Shown here: one piece after another, positions 25,773 through 35,441 of the stretch
How the letters are laid out: every line of letters starts with the position of its first letter
Position numbering within the stretch: position 1 is the stretch's first letter
Origin: Blautia glucerasea
GTDB taxonomy: Bacteria; Bacillota; Clostridia; Lachnospirales; Lachnospiraceae
Direction of reading: 5' to 3'
DNA: 64,000 bases
Assembly: GCF_020537505.1 (NCBI RefSeq)
Contig: NZ_JAJBMO010000009.1
Location: 62,001 to 126,000, forward strand
Made by a program: the position numbers and the translations under genes
Notes under the pieces: generated by a model
Seen by the model: only the letters and a program-made list of their open reading frames with translations
Databases searched by the model: none
What the model was told of the DNA's origin: nothing

Positions 25773-27257
25773 ATGAGCGAAATGTTAGAAAAGGCAAGAA
25801 AATATGAATTTACACAGGGACAGCAGATTAAAGCGGAAGACAGACCGGCTTTTCATATAACTCCTTATGTTGGATGGATGAATGATCCCAATGGATTTTC
25901 CTGCTATAAGGGAGAATACCATTTGTTTTATCAGTACAATCCATATAACACACATTGGGACAGTATGCACTGGGGGCATGTGGTAAGTAAGGATCTGCTG
26001 CATTGGGACTATCTCCCGGCAGCATTGGCACCAGACCAGGATTACGATAAAGTGGGCTGCTTTTCCGGAAGTGCCATAGAGCTGGAGGACGGCAGACAGC
26101 TGCTTATGTATACAGCTGTGGACCGGGAAATACTGGAGGACGGAACCGCAAGGGATGTTCAGACACAGGCGGTGGCTGTGGGAGATGGAAAGGATTACGT
26201 GAAGTATGACAAAAATCCGGTCCTGACCTTTAAAGATTTGCCGGAAGGTGCAAGCAAAGCAGATTTCCGTGACCCAAAAATCTGGAAAGAAAAAGATGGA
26301 AACTTTTATTGTGTTATAGGAAGTCGTCCTGCTGATGGAAGCGGACAAATTCTTCTTTACAGAAGTAAAAATGGTTTTGAATGGGAATTTGTAAGTACTT
26401 TGGCAGAGAATAAAAACCGCTATGGAAAGATGTGGGAATGTCCGGATTTCTTTGAACTGGACGGCAAATATGTGCTTCTGACAAGCCCACAGGACATGAT
26501 TCCGGAAGGATTGGAATATCATAATGGAAATGGAACCTTATGTATCATAGGAGATCTGGATTCTGAGACACATACTTTGAAGGAACAGTCTTATCAGAGT
26601 GTGGATTATGGAATTGATTATTACGCAATGCAAACACTGCTTGCTCCAGATGGAAGAAGAATTATGATTGCCTGGATGCAGAACTGGGATACTCTTGCTT
26701 ATCGCAGGAATGATTCTAAATGGTTTGCACAAATGAGCCTTCCAAGAGAGTTGTCTGTGAAAAACGGAAGATTGTATCAGGTTCCGGTCAGAGAACTGGA
26801 TTCCATGCGTGCAAATAAAGTCGAGTACAGGGATGTTGTGATTAAAGACACCAGAATCACACTTGACCAGATTGAAGGACGTACCGTAGATCTGGAGCTT
26901 GTAATACGACCAGTAGATAAAGATAAGCTTTATAAAAAATTCGAACTCTGTTTTGCAGAGAATGAAAAATATCATTCCACTTTACGATTCCGTCCAGATG
27001 AATCAGTTTTGAAAATCGACAGAAGCTTCTCCGGAAGCGAACGTGCAGTGGTTCATCAGAGAGAATGTCTGGTAAATGGTGACTGTAATGAATTGAAATT
27101 ACGAGTAATTCTGGACAGATTCAGCGCGGAAATATTTATCAATGACGGAGAACAGGTTATGTCTGCTGTTATTCTTACAGAGCAGGATGCAAAGGGAATT
27201 TCTTTTGCTGTGGATGGTGCTGCCAGAATCGATGTAGTGAAATATGATTTGGTATGA
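25773..27257 (+). CDS. GH32 beta-fructosidase (sucrose/fructooligosaccharide hydrolase)
   Basis: 494 residues, no signal peptide, so cytoplasmic. All three GH32 catalytic motifs are present: WMNDPNG with nucleophile Asp38, FRDPKIW with the stabilising Asp167, and WECPDF with acid/base Glu222. The five-bladed propeller (about 25-340) is followed by the C-terminal beta sandwich. Last gene of the LacI operon, closed by a terminator at 27327. It would cut the imported fructoside. It could be called sucrose-6-phosphate hydrolase, but the ABC importer supplies unphosphorylated sugar and no PTS gene is near. Confidence 0.93.
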   Translation: MSEMLEKARKYEFTQGQQIKAEDRPAFHITPYVGWMNDPNGFSCYKGEYHLFYQYNPYNTHWDSMHWGHVVSKDLLHWDYLPAALAPDQDYDKVGCFSGSAIELEDGRQLLMYTAVDREILEDGTARDVQTQAVAVGDGKDYVKYDKNPVLTFKDLPEGASKADFRDPKIWKEKDGNFYCVIGSRPADGSGQILLYRSKNGFEWEFVSTLAENKNRYGKMWECPDFFELDGKYVLLTSPQDMIPEGLEYHNGNGTLCIIGDLDSETHTLKEQSYQSVDYGIDYYAMQTLLAPDGRRIMIAWMQNWDTLAYRRNDSKWFAQMSLPRELSVKNGRLYQVPVRELDSMRANKVEYRDVVIKDTRITLDQIEGRTVDLELVIRPVDKDKLYKKFELCFAENEKYHSTLRFRPDESVLKIDRSFSGSERAVVHQRECLVNGDCNELKLRVILDRFSAEIFINDGEQVMSAVILTEQDAKGISFAVDGAARIDVVKYDLV

Positions 27258-27326
27258 AAGCTCCAGATGTTTGCTTGCGGTGAGAGATGTGTGGCAGAAA
27301 AATAAATAATATAAAATGAAGATGAA

Positions 27327-27362
27327 AGGCGCTTTCCTGGTGATGGGGAGGCGCCTGTTTTT
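27327..27362 (+). terminator. Terminator of the fructoside operon
   Basis: AGGCGC (27327-27332) with GCGCCT (27351-27356), extended inward by further CC/GG pairs, followed by GTTTTTG. Confidence 0.8.
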
Positions 27363-27445
27363 GTAGAATGGTGGAGTAGGTGTTTGAAAATTACATATAA
27401 TAATATTAAAAGTATATAATATAAAAAATAAATATTAACAGAACA

Positions 27446-27474
27446 TTGATTGCAATATAATTCGATGCTATAAT
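27446..27474 (+). promoter_or_regulatory. Promoter of a truncated gene
   Basis: TTGATT (27446-27451), a 17-bp spacer and TATAAT (27469-27474), 32 bases before a ribosome site and a 20-codon open frame. Confidence 0.55.
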
Positions 27475-27505
27475 TTTGAATAGATAGGAAGCGGAGGATG
27501 AAGGT

Positions 27506-27568
27506 ATGTATGCAATGGAAAGTGTTCCAGATAGCTTAAGCTTTATGGGAAAAATTCATTTTGCGTAG
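27506..27568 (+). pseudogene. 20-codon truncated open frame
   Basis: ATG behind GGAGGATGAAGGT, the same leader as the GH43 gene at 37834. It encodes only 20 residues (begins MYAMESVPDSLSF) before TAG. Its end overlaps the next direct-repeat promoter. It is probably the stump of a deleted gene, although a short peptide cannot be excluded. Confidence 0.4.
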
Positions 27569-27622
27569 AAATGTGTGCACTTGGCGTGAAATATGATTTC
27601 CTGGTCATGAAAATGGTAATAT
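27557..27622 (+). promoter_or_regulatory. Direct-repeat promoter upstream of a decayed glycosidase
   Basis: Boxes CATTTTGCG (27557-27565) and CACTTGGCG (27578-27586) are 21 bp apart; 30 bp later is the extended -10 TGG TAATAT (27614-27622). The promoter is complete although the gene behind it is ruined. Confidence 0.68.
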
Positions 27623-27639
27623 TTATTTTAAAGAAGTAT

Positions 27640-27967
27640 CTCAAATTCATTGTAGATGTACTGGAAATCACAGCTGATGAGGAATTCCTGGATGAGAGAA
27701 TGAATTCTATTAAGTCTGTATTTAATAATACCTTCTGGAATGGAGAGGCTTATTATTATGAGACTTCCAACGAGCTTCCGGATGATCGTGCACAGGCAAT
27801 TCCGGTTATGGCGCAGGTGTTTATCCTATAGAAGCAGGCTATGAGACCTGGCGGATCGCACCTCAGATGGAAATGCAGAATTTAAAGGTGAGCAGGAAAA
27901 ATACAATAAAAAGTATGCAGTGTATGAAATGACAGAAGCAGGAAGCTGTTCTTTTAAAGCGGAATAA
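27640..27967 (+). pseudogene. 3' remnant of a GH78-like glycosidase gene
   Basis: The frame up to 27831 reads like the C-terminal helical barrel of alpha-rhamnosidase-type enzymes: FNNTFWNGEAYYYET, then PDDRAQAIPVMAQ. After a frameshift a second frame gives YPIEAGYETWRIAPQM, the sheet that normally follows. A third frame ends at TAA 27965. The missing 5' part and at least two frame changes show decay. It lies directly behind an intact direct-repeat promoter. Similarity is judged by eye, so GH78 is a family-level guess. Confidence 0.55.
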
Positions 27968-28058
27968 TTTCTGTGAAATGCATTAAGGGGATGATATTCC
28001 GCAGTTTACAGGGTGTTGCTTTGAAAAAAGCAGCACTCTGTTTGTTAGGAGATGTATT

Positions 28059-29162
28059 ATGAAACGTGAAGATATTGAAACATGGCTGTATTTTGATATG
28101 CCTATTGAGAATGAACTGAGACAGTATTATAAGAAGAATGGGAGTATGATGTCTGAAAATCAGTTTTTCCGTATAGCCCAGAAGCTTCATGGAGTCGATC
28201 TGAATGTAAGCGATGCCTTTCGAAATATTGATCCATCATACATACCGGAGAACGTCAGTTTTGCGCCATCAAGCCGGAAAAATGGATTTTCAGATCAGCT
28301 CTGGCTGACCAAATGTTCTGTTTCTATACGGAAGCATCCCTGCTATTTTCCAGAACTTATCCATGAACACCGATTTATCGAGATTGCTTATGTCTTTAAA
28401 GGCTCCTGCAGGCAGAAAATTTATTTTGAAAATCAGAAACCGGAACAAATTGATCTGAAAGAGGGGGAACTTTGTATTCTCCCTCCAGGATTAAAACACA
28501 GCATTTCGGTAACGGATGAAAGCATCGTAGTAAATATTCTGATTCGGTCAGAAATTATGCAAAAAAAGCTTACCAGTCTGGTGGCTGGAAATCACATTTT
28601 GTTTGATTTCTTTATCTATACTTTATATGAAAACACATTGCCTAATTATATATTTTTTAACACGGAAAAGAGTGATACTATTCGAAATCTGATTATTGAT
28701 ATGATGCTTGAGCTTTGTGAGAATAGAATGTATTCCCAGAAAGTAATTCATCTGATGCTTGGTCTTTTCTTTACCTATTTGCAACGTGATTATTCTCATA
28801 CCATGCGTTTTTCAGGCCAGTCAGGAAAAGGGATATGTTATGTGCCACAGATTATTGCTTATATGCACGAGAATTATCAGAATACATCGGTGGAGGATGT
28901 TGTACAGCATTTTCATATCAGCAAGTCCTATCTGAGTCGAATTTTTAAGCAGCATACAAAAACAACGCCCGTACAGATGCTGCAGGAAATCCGCCTTTCC
29001 CATGGATGTGAATTTCTGGAAAACACACAGTTATCGGTACAGGAAATCGCATATAAAACAGGTTATAATGACGTCACCTTTTTTATACGTATATTTCATA
29101 AAAAATATGGTGTTACACCGTTACAGTACCGAAAACAGCATTTTGGTGGTATGACTATGTAG
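28059..29162 (+). CDS. AraC-family transcriptional regulator with cupin sensor domain
   Basis: 367 residues. A central cupin domain includes HEHRFIEIAYVFKGS and the metal/sugar-pocket stretch LKEGELCILPPGLKHSI (about 104-155). The C-terminal 100 residues hold two helix-turn-helix motifs: VVQHFHISKSYLSRIFKQHTK, then the signature IAYKTGYNDVTFFIRIFHKKYGVTPLQYR. It lies between the decayed glycosidase and the second repeat-protein gene and is the only AraC regulator seen. It may control one of the adjacent sugar genes. Confidence 0.92.
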   Translation: MKREDIETWLYFDMPIENELRQYYKKNGSMMSENQFFRIAQKLHGVDLNVSDAFRNIDPSYIPENVSFAPSSRKNGFSDQLWLTKCSVSIRKHPCYFPELIHEHRFIEIAYVFKGSCRQKIYFENQKPEQIDLKEGELCILPPGLKHSISVTDESIVVNILIRSEIMQKKLTSLVAGNHILFDFFIYTLYENTLPNYIFFNTEKSDTIRNLIIDMMLELCENRMYSQKVIHLMLGLFFTYLQRDYSHTMRFSGQSGKGICYVPQIIAYMHENYQNTSVEDVVQHFHISKSYLSRIFKQHTKTTPVQMLQEIRLSHGCEFLENTQLSVQEIAYKTGYNDVTFFIRIFHKKYGVTPLQYRKQHFGGMTM

Positions 29163-29173
29163 TTCAAAAAAAG

Positions 29174-29204
29174 CCGATTTACATCATGATTAATCGGTAT
29201 TTTT
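29174..29204 (+). terminator. Terminator after the araC-type gene
   Basis: CCGATT pairs with AATCGG across a 12-base loop, with A-rich upstream and TATTTTTG downstream sequence. Confidence 0.75.
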
Positions 29205-29277
29205 GTAGGACTTTTATTGCTAAAATTCATTATAGTAACTAAGTTTGAAATTTGCATTTTTGAAAGGAATTACTAAA

Positions 29278-30111
29278 ATGAAGAAAAAAATGATCGCAAT
29301 GTTATTGACAACAGCTATAGTTGTTGGAAGCGGAGCAACCGTTGTTTTTGCGGAAAAAGAGAATGCGAAAACAGAGACTGCCGCACAGGACGAAAAAACA
29401 GAAGACGAGAACGCTAAGGATGAAAAGGCTGAAGACGACAAAAAGGCTGACAGCAAAGACGCTGATAAAAAAGATTCTAAAGAGAAAGATGCAGAAGAAA
29501 CAAAAGAAGAACTTCCATATGCTCCAAAAGAAGACTATGACGAATACGCTTTAGTAGATTTCGAAATTGAAGATCTGGGACAGGAACTGGAAATTGTAGT
29601 TTCCAAGAAGGATGGCGATAAAGAATACAATCTTCAGATGTACTTCTTTGGTGGAGATGCAGATATAGATGTTACTTATGATGATAATGGAGACTGCAAA
29701 GTAACCAATGACGACGGATTTTTCCAGACTGAGGGGCCGCTTGTTGTAGAAAAAGCAGAAAAAGAAGGAAACTGGAAAAAAGTTGCTGATTACGGTAAAG
29801 AAGATAGTGCTAAATTTGATCTCTCCACACTGGAGTATCAGCCAAAGGCAGATTATGACAAATTTACTGTAACAGATTTTGAAATGGAAAACCTTGGACA
29901 GGATCTGGAAATCGTAGTCAGTGCAACGGATGATGATAAATCCTTTAACCTCCAGATGTACTTCTTTGGAGGAGATGCGGACATTAATGTGACTGTTGAT
30001 GATGATGGAAACTACGAGGTAACTAATGACAGTGGATTCTTCCAGACTGAGGGACCGCTTGTTGTACAGCAGGTTTTGGAGGAAGACAACTGGCAGGCAA
30101 TTGAGAAATAA
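29278..30111 (+). CDS. Secreted protein of two approximately 90-residue repeats, paralogue of the protein at 14371
   Basis: 277 residues from the ATG at 29278 (GAAAGGAA upstream). A signal peptide (1-25, VVFAEKE) is followed by a highly charged Lys/Asp/Glu linker (26-77) and two modules at 78-168 and 185-274. The modules share DYDEY/DYDKF, (V/F)xxEDLGQELEIVVS, YNLQMYFFGGDADI, a TNDDGFFQTEGPLVV block and a closing Trp. The same order of blocks appears in the protein at 14371, including the final IEK, but the paired Cys are absent here. No anchor motif. Function is unknown. It follows the AraC gene and precedes the GH78 gene. Confidence 0.82.
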   Translation: MKKKMIAMLLTTAIVVGSGATVVFAEKENAKTETAAQDEKTEDENAKDEKAEDDKKADSKDADKKDSKEKDAEETKEELPYAPKEDYDEYALVDFEIEDLGQELEIVVSKKDGDKEYNLQMYFFGGDADIDVTYDDNGDCKVTNDDGFFQTEGPLVVEKAEKEGNWKKVADYGKEDSAKFDLSTLEYQPKADYDKFTVTDFEMENLGQDLEIVVSATDDDKSFNLQMYFFGGDADINVTVDDDGNYEVTNDSGFFQTEGPLVVQQVLEEDNWQAIEK

Positions 30112-30191
30112 TTGTAATTTATAGTATCGCCAGTGGATGTCGACGCTGGCGATATAGAGCAATTTTATTTTAAGTGTTAAAACTTAGAAGT

Positions 30192-30224
30192 AAAGCCACA
30201 GGGAAAGGGTATCTCTGTGGTTTT
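30192..30224 (+). terminator. Terminator after the second repeat-protein gene
   Basis: CCACAG pairs with CTGTGG, followed by TTTTGCTTTT. A second hairpin without a T run (TATCGCCAG/CTGGCGATA) precedes it at about 30125-30154. Confidence 0.75.
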
Positions 30225-30250
30225 GCTTTTATAAAGAAAAAATTGAAATT

Positions 30251-30316
30251 CATTTTACGTATAAATATGCACACTTTACGCCGGAAACGATTATTTTACT
30301 GTAAAAATGGTACAAT
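30251..30316 (+). promoter_or_regulatory. Direct-repeat promoter of the GH78 gene
   Basis: Boxes CATTTTACG (30251-30259) and CACTTTACG (30272-30280) are 21 bp apart. The extended -10 TGG TACAAT (30308-30316) follows after 30 bp. The second box is identical to the second box of the GH43 promoter (37746-37754). Confidence 0.78.
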
Positions 30317-30452
30317 GCAAAATAAGCAAGGTAAGAAAAAATAGTTAAAATAACGGACATCGCAAAATATGAAAGCCATCTGATCTGCATCAATGACACT
30401 GATTAGATGTTGTCCGGGATTTTCACAGAAAAATCGAGGAGGAGAGAAATTC

Positions 30453-33400
30453 ATGAGTATGAAACGAGTGCTTGCTGCATTCATGGGCGTGACGCTTCTG
30501 GTTGGCAATGGACCGGTAAGTGTGTTCGCTGAAGAAGTGACAGCTGAGGCAGCAGCGGAAACTGCAATTGTAAATCTGGAAACTCAGGGGCGTACAAATC
30601 CCATTGGCGTAGACGAGGCTAATCCTGCATTTTCCTGGCAGATGCAGTCAGGCGAGATCGGGGCAGCCCAGAAATCGTATCAGATCGTTGTCCAGGACAA
30701 AGGCGGAAGCGTGGTCTGGGATTCCGGTGTGGTAGAAAGCAGTCAGTCAAATGAGATCAAATATGAGGGAAGCGGTCTGACTCCGGCGACTCAGTACAGC
30801 TGGAATGTGACTGTGACCGATAACAAGGATAATTCCATTCAGTCTGAGACTGCAACTTTTGAGACTGGTTTGATGGATACAAGTTCAGCATCCTGGGACG
30901 GAGCCAAATGGATCGGAGCAGGAGAGCTATCTCTTGATGCAGCATCTAAAGCAGTTTTTAATATTTCCGCAGATGTTCAGGTGGCAGAGGGCAGTAACGG
31001 GGCATCCTTTATTCTTGGTGCAGATGATTTCCGTTTGGAGAACAAAGTGTTCAACAGCGAAATGCAGGAAGGCGAAAACTATGTCCGCGTAGAACTGGAT
31101 CTTTCCGGTGTTGGCGCGAACGGTGGTGCGAAGATTAACGCTTACCGCATGGGCTATGCAAAAGACGATGATCCTACAACTCCATTTTTCACAATTGAAG
31201 ATGATGAAGATTTGAACACTCTGATTACAGACAAGAACAAAAACGATATTCACCACATTAATATTTTCTGTACTGCAAGTACATTGTCCATCACAGTTGA
31301 CGGAACCAAGGTGGGAGATGACATCCTGGTAAACACCATGGAAAATGGAAATACTTTCCCGAACCTGAACTCCGTAGGTTTTGCAGCAAATGCAGGTGAC
31401 AGCGCCACATTCACAGATTATAAGATTGAGAACGGCGGGAAATATGCAACCGGAACTCTTCTGGATGCAGAGACAGGTGCAACTTATTCTATTTTTAACG
31501 GAATGGACGGCGTGGCTGTAGATGGAAATACAATTACTGTAAATGGCGGTGACACAGGTATTCTTGGATATGCAGATCCTTCCTATGCAGCAGCACCGAT
31601 GGTTCGTACAGATTTCGAAGCAAAATCAGAGATTGAGTCTGCAAGACTTTACCTGACTGCACAGGGTATCTACGATTTCTATATTAACGGACAGGAAGTT
31701 GCACCGGAAGAATGGTTTAATCCAGGTTCCACAGAGTATGATTCTATTCTGGCATACAATTCTTATGATGTAACGGATTACCTTCAGACTGGCAAGAATG
31801 CAATGGGAGCAATTCTCGGCGAAGGCTGGTGGACTGGTATGACTACCTTCGAGTGTACAAATAACAATTATTATGGCGACCAGCCTGCACTGATGGCGAA
31901 ACTGGTAGTGAACTACACAGATGGTTCCAGCGACACAGTAGTAACCGATGACGGCAGCTGGACTTATTACAACAATGGCCCGGTACGTCTGGCTTCCCTT
32001 TTCCAGGGTGAAAGATATGACGCTACAAAAGAGGCGGCTGTAGAGGGCTGGACAGAGGCTGGATATGATGACTCTGCATGGACAGCTTCCTCTGAAATCG
32101 AGACAAGAAAACAGTTTGCAGATTATCAGCTGGTTTCCCGCTATGATGAGCCGGTTCATATAATCCGTACTAACGATGTAAAAGAGGCTCTTGGCGAGAC
32201 AAAAGAGGGATCTGGTTCTTACATTTACGATATGGGCGAAAATGTTTCCGGTGTTCCGGTGATCACAATTCCAGAAGAATACGCAAAGCCAGGCGAGACA
32301 GTAACAGTTCGTTTCGCGGAGATCCTTTACCCGGAACTGGATGAGTACACCAGTGAAGGTGTTGACGGAATGCTGATGGTGGAGAACTATCGATCTGCAA
32401 TGGTAACGGATTTCTATACCATGAAAGAGGGGGAGAATGTATTTGCACCAGACCTTACTTTCCATGGATATCGTTACATTGAGATCACAGGTCTGGATCA
32501 GGAGCTTCCGGCAGACTGCATTAAAATGCAGGTACTTTCTTCACTGGACGCAAGTGCTGAATATGAGTCCTCCAATGAGCTGACCAACCAGCTTTTTGCA
32601 AACATTACAAACTCTACAACAAGCAACTATATTTCCATTCCGACAGACTGCCCGCAGCGTGACGAGCGTATGGGATGGACGGGTGATGCACAGATTTATG
32701 CACTGTCTGGTTCTTATGTAGCAGACACTTACAACTTTATGCGTCAGTGGATGGATACCGTCCGTGCTGATTGTGGTGAAACAGGAATGTCTTCCCAGTA
32801 TTGCCCTGCTTTTGTGAATTATGATCTGGAAGCAGATGACAAAATCCCACATAACGGACAGAGCTTCGGTATTACCTGGAACTGTCTGGTTGTAACTATT
32901 CCGTACAACTTGTATATGCAGACTGGAAAACTGGACATTGTAAAAGATAATATTGATAATATTTATGCGTATGTAGACCACCTTGCTTCCACACCGATGA
33001 GCTACAAGGATGAGAACGGGGACAAGCAGGAGGATGCACGTCTAACTGGTGAAACTGGTACACTTTGCGACCACCTTTCCAGAATCCCGACTGACGGTGT
33101 AATGCTTGGAAATGTGCTTTATATTAACTGTCTGGATCAGGCAGCAGTTCTTGCTGATGTTATGGGCGATACAGATAAGGCAGAAAGCTATCGTGAGACA
33201 GCTGCAACTGCAAGAGAAGCATGGAATGAGTTTTTCATTGATCCGGATACTGGAAAAACAAAGAACACTAAGGGCGAGATTCAGGATACACAGGCTTCTT
33301 ATGCAACTCCTCTTCGTTTCCATGTGGTAAGTGATGAGAATCTGGAAAAAGTTCTGGAGAATTATAACGCAACAATCGCAGAGGCTTCCGGTGAGGACAG

Positions 33401-34034
33401 TGATGGAATGCCGATTGTTCCTTACACTTTGACAACTGGATTTAATGCAACTGGAAACCTGTTAAATGCACTTTCCGATTATGGCTTAAATGATACTGCT
33501 TACAAGCTGTTTGAGTCCACAGACTATGCTTCCTGGCTCTATCCGGTAACACAGGGTGCAACCAGTATCTGGGAGCGTTGGAACGGTTATACAAATGAGC
33601 TTGGATTTAACGGAAACAACAGCATGAACTCCTTTAACCATTATTCACTTGGTGCAGTTTACGAGTGGATGGTAGCTTACCAGCTTGGAATCAAGTCTGA
33701 CGAGACACAGCCTGGCTATCAGCACTTTATCCTGCAGCCCACTGTTGGAGGTGATTTCACAGAGGCAAAGGGAAGCTATGATTCTGTTTACGGAACCATT
33801 AAGAGCGGCTGGACAGCAGCTGACGGTGCGATGACATCCTATGATGTAACCGTTCCAGCGAACACCTCCGCAACCTTGTACCTGCCAGTATCTGGTGAGG
33901 TAACTGCATGCGATGGTGTGACAGTAACAGGTGCTGTAACACATAATGCAATTGAAACACAGCAGATGGAACTGGTGGCTGGAACTTATCATTTCGAAGT
34001 TGTGGATGGTAATGTGACTGTGACAGCTGCATAA
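30453..34034 (+). CDS. Secreted GH78 alpha-L-rhamnosidase
   Basis: 1193 residues from the ATG at 30453 (GAGGAGGAGAGAAATTC upstream). Signal peptide of about 25 residues (VSVFAEE). An N-terminal fibronectin-like domain (QGRTNPIGVDEANPAFSWQ) is interrupted by a concanavalin-like insert (about 160-330). Next come a jelly roll (FYINGQEVAPEEWFNPGSTEYD) and the alpha/alpha barrel with the GH78 signature PTDCPQRDERMGWTGDAQ at about 730-747, whose acidic residues are the catalytic region. A C-terminal beta domain closes the protein. No LPXTG or membrane anchor is seen. It has its own direct-repeat promoter. It should remove terminal rhamnose from pectin side chains or plant glycosides outside the cell. 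Confidence 0.92.
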   Translation: MSMKRVLAAFMGVTLLVGNGPVSVFAEEVTAEAAAETAIVNLETQGRTNPIGVDEANPAFSWQMQSGEIGAAQKSYQIVVQDKGGSVVWDSGVVESSQSNEIKYEGSGLTPATQYSWNVTVTDNKDNSIQSETATFETGLMDTSSASWDGAKWIGAGELSLDAASKAVFNISADVQVAEGSNGASFILGADDFRLENKVFNSEMQEGENYVRVELDLSGVGANGGAKINAYRMGYAKDDDPTTPFFTIEDDEDLNTLITDKNKNDIHHINIFCTASTLSITVDGTKVGDDILVNTMENGNTFPNLNSVGFAANAGDSATFTDYKIENGGKYATGTLLDAETGATYSIFNGMDGVAVDGNTITVNGGDTGILGYADPSYAAAPMVRTDFEAKSEIESARLYLTAQGIYDFYINGQEVAPEEWFNPGSTEYDSILAYNSYDVTDYLQTGKNAMGAILGEGWWTGMTTFECTNNNYYGDQPALMAKLVVNYTDGSSDTVVTDDGSWTYYNNGPVRLASLFQGERYDATKEAAVEGWTEAGYDDSAWTASSEIETRKQFADYQLVSRYDEPVHIIRTNDVKEALGETKEGSGSYIYDMGENVSGVPVITIPEEYAKPGETVTVRFAEILYPELDEYTSEGVDGMLMVENYRSAMVTDFYTMKEGENVFAPDLTFHGYRYIEITGLDQELPADCIKMQVLSSLDASAEYESSNELTNQLFANITNSTTSNYISIPTDCPQRDERMGWTGDAQIYALSGSYVADTYNFMRQWMDTVRADCGETGMSSQYCPAFVNYDLEADDKIPHNGQSFGITWNCLVVTIPYNLYMQTGKLDIVKDNIDNIYAYVDHLASTPMSYKDENGDKQEDARLTGETGTLCDHLSRIPTDGVMLGNVLYINCLDQAAVLADVMGDTDKAESYRETAATAREAWNEFFIDPDTGKTKNTKGEIQDTQASYATPLRFHVVSDENLEKVLENYNATIAEASGEDSDGMPIVPYTLTTGFNATGNLLNALSDYGLNDTAYKLFESTDYASWLYPVTQGATSIWERWNGYTNELGFNGNNSMNSFNHYSLGAVYEWMVAYQLGIKSDETQPGYQHFILQPTVGGDFTEAKGSYDSVYGTIKSGWTAADGAMTSYDVTVPANTSATLYLPVSGEVTACDGVTVTGAVTHNAIETQQMELVAGTYHFEVVDGNVTVTAA

Positions 34035-34204
34035 AAATTTATGATGGAATGCTTTACTACAGAGTATTGCATAGATAGCTTATCATAGATAAAATCCTCC
34101 GTTTTATTATGAGTGAGTGATGAAAAGATCAGTACTGGGAGAGAGTTTTTGAGAATCAGAAAATTGAAATTTCAGCTACTGGTCTTTTTTGTAAAAAACG
34201 TTGT

Positions 34205-34282
34205 ACCAGAGCATGTTTGAAAAGGTTTTTCGCAAAGTGGGAACGTACAGATTGTGAGAATGATTTTCAAGCACACTTTGGT
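34205..34282. repeat. Palindromic repeat, copy 2 (degenerate)
   Basis: Arms 34205-34223 and 34264-34282 are inverted repeats with four mismatches. They match the arms of the copy at 4158 (GAGCATGTTTGAAAA compared with GAGCGTGTTTGAAAA). Confidence 0.65.
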
Positions 34283-34423
34283 ATCTGTCTTAAAACTTTT
34301 CCTTGCTAAATCGTAAAAGTCTGTTAGAATATGTATAAAATATGGGCAGATATGTCAGCAGATAGAATTTTTCAGACTGTTTGACTGATATGAGAAAGAA
34401 CGCCCACAGGCGAGGTGACAGCT

Positions 34424-35413
34424 ATGATTACACTGAACGATTATTTATATTCCGGAGATACGGTTTTAAAGATTTTACAGAAATATACAGAGGATCTGCG
34501 TAAGGAAGCGAAGAAGAACCATAATGAGGTTGATTTAGTGCACAGCAATTTTCTGCTCCAGATCACGGAGCTTTTGGAGCACAATGATTTCCTTACAGCC
34601 CAGTCCCAGAAAATTCGGGAATTTTATAAATATATGGCCCATGAATATCCATTTCTTGCTTTTACATTTAAAGGTAGGATTAAGTCATTAATCCGGGCAG
34701 AAGAGAAATTTAATGGATATGTAGTGGAATATATTTACGATTATTACAGGGAAAATGGTACTTATCCGTCGGTTGCAGAGCTGAAAAATAAGCTGAGCTG
34801 TTTCCGTGATTTTATTGCTTACCGGATTGTGGTCTGTATGCCAAGATGTCACTTGAAGCCAGGGGAAGACCAGGAGCAGGCGTCTATCCGCTATCTTTAT
34901 GAGATTGCAAATGTGCTGCCAGGATTTCTGGAAGAGAGAGGCTTTACAGCAGAATCGGCTCAGGGAGTGAAATTGAGTACTTCTGATCAACTGAATGATG
35001 ATGTGAAGCCTTATTACAGAGATTATATTTGCGGTACCAGTGAATATGGGTATCAGTCTTTACATATCACGTTCTATGATAACAGCTCCAGATCCTACAT
35101 GGAGGTACAGCTCCGTACCCAGAAAATGGATGATACTGCGGAAATCGGTCCTGCCAATCATCTGGGCTATGAGAAACGCCAGCAGGACGAGCGCGCCAGA
35201 AGAGATGTGATCCCGGAAGGGGAATGTGTTTACTTCGACGAGGCTTATGAGCGGGGAATGAAGCTGCTTTCCCTGGAATTAGCAGATCTTGATGTGAATA
35301 TGTTTTCTGCGGTAAATAACAGCCTGATCAACGATGGCTGTGGGTTGTTCAGAGGAAGGCTGATTCTGCCCTATGAGCATTTGTCAAGGTTTCAGAATGA
35401 TGTGATCGATTGA
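34424..35413 (+). CDS. RelA/SpoT-domain protein, probable (p)ppGpp synthetase-like
   Basis: 329 residues from the ATG at 34424 (GAGGTGACAGCT upstream). The middle contains a RelA/SpoT synthetase fold: FKGRIKS, DFIAYRIVV, GTSEYGYQSLHITF and EVQLRTQKMDDTAEIGPANHLGYE. The GYQS(L)H and EVQ(L)RT motifs that bind and orient the nucleotide are intact. There is no HD hydrolase domain and no TGS/ACT regulatory part. It is longer than a classical small alarmone synthetase (about 210-260 residues). The neighbouring gene begins 28 bases downstream and may be co-transcribed. Activity is likely, but the product is not proven. Confidence 0.85.
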   Translation: MITLNDYLYSGDTVLKILQKYTEDLRKEAKKNHNEVDLVHSNFLLQITELLEHNDFLTAQSQKIREFYKYMAHEYPFLAFTFKGRIKSLIRAEEKFNGYVVEYIYDYYRENGTYPSVAELKNKLSCFRDFIAYRIVVCMPRCHLKPGEDQEQASIRYLYEIANVLPGFLEERGFTAESAQGVKLSTSDQLNDDVKPYYRDYICGTSEYGYQSLHITFYDNSSRSYMEVQLRTQKMDDTAEIGPANHLGYEKRQQDERARRDVIPEGECVYFDEAYERGMKLLSLELADLDVNMFSAVNNSLINDGCGLFRGRLILPYEHLSRFQNDVID

Positions 35414-35441
35414 CAATAGAAATGTAAGTGGAGAAATAAAA

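Noticed and set aside
27261..27505. Small RNA gene in the AT-rich stretch after the GH32 terminator
   Set aside because: Apart from a sigma-A-like promoter there is no stable structure or terminator before the 20-codon frame.
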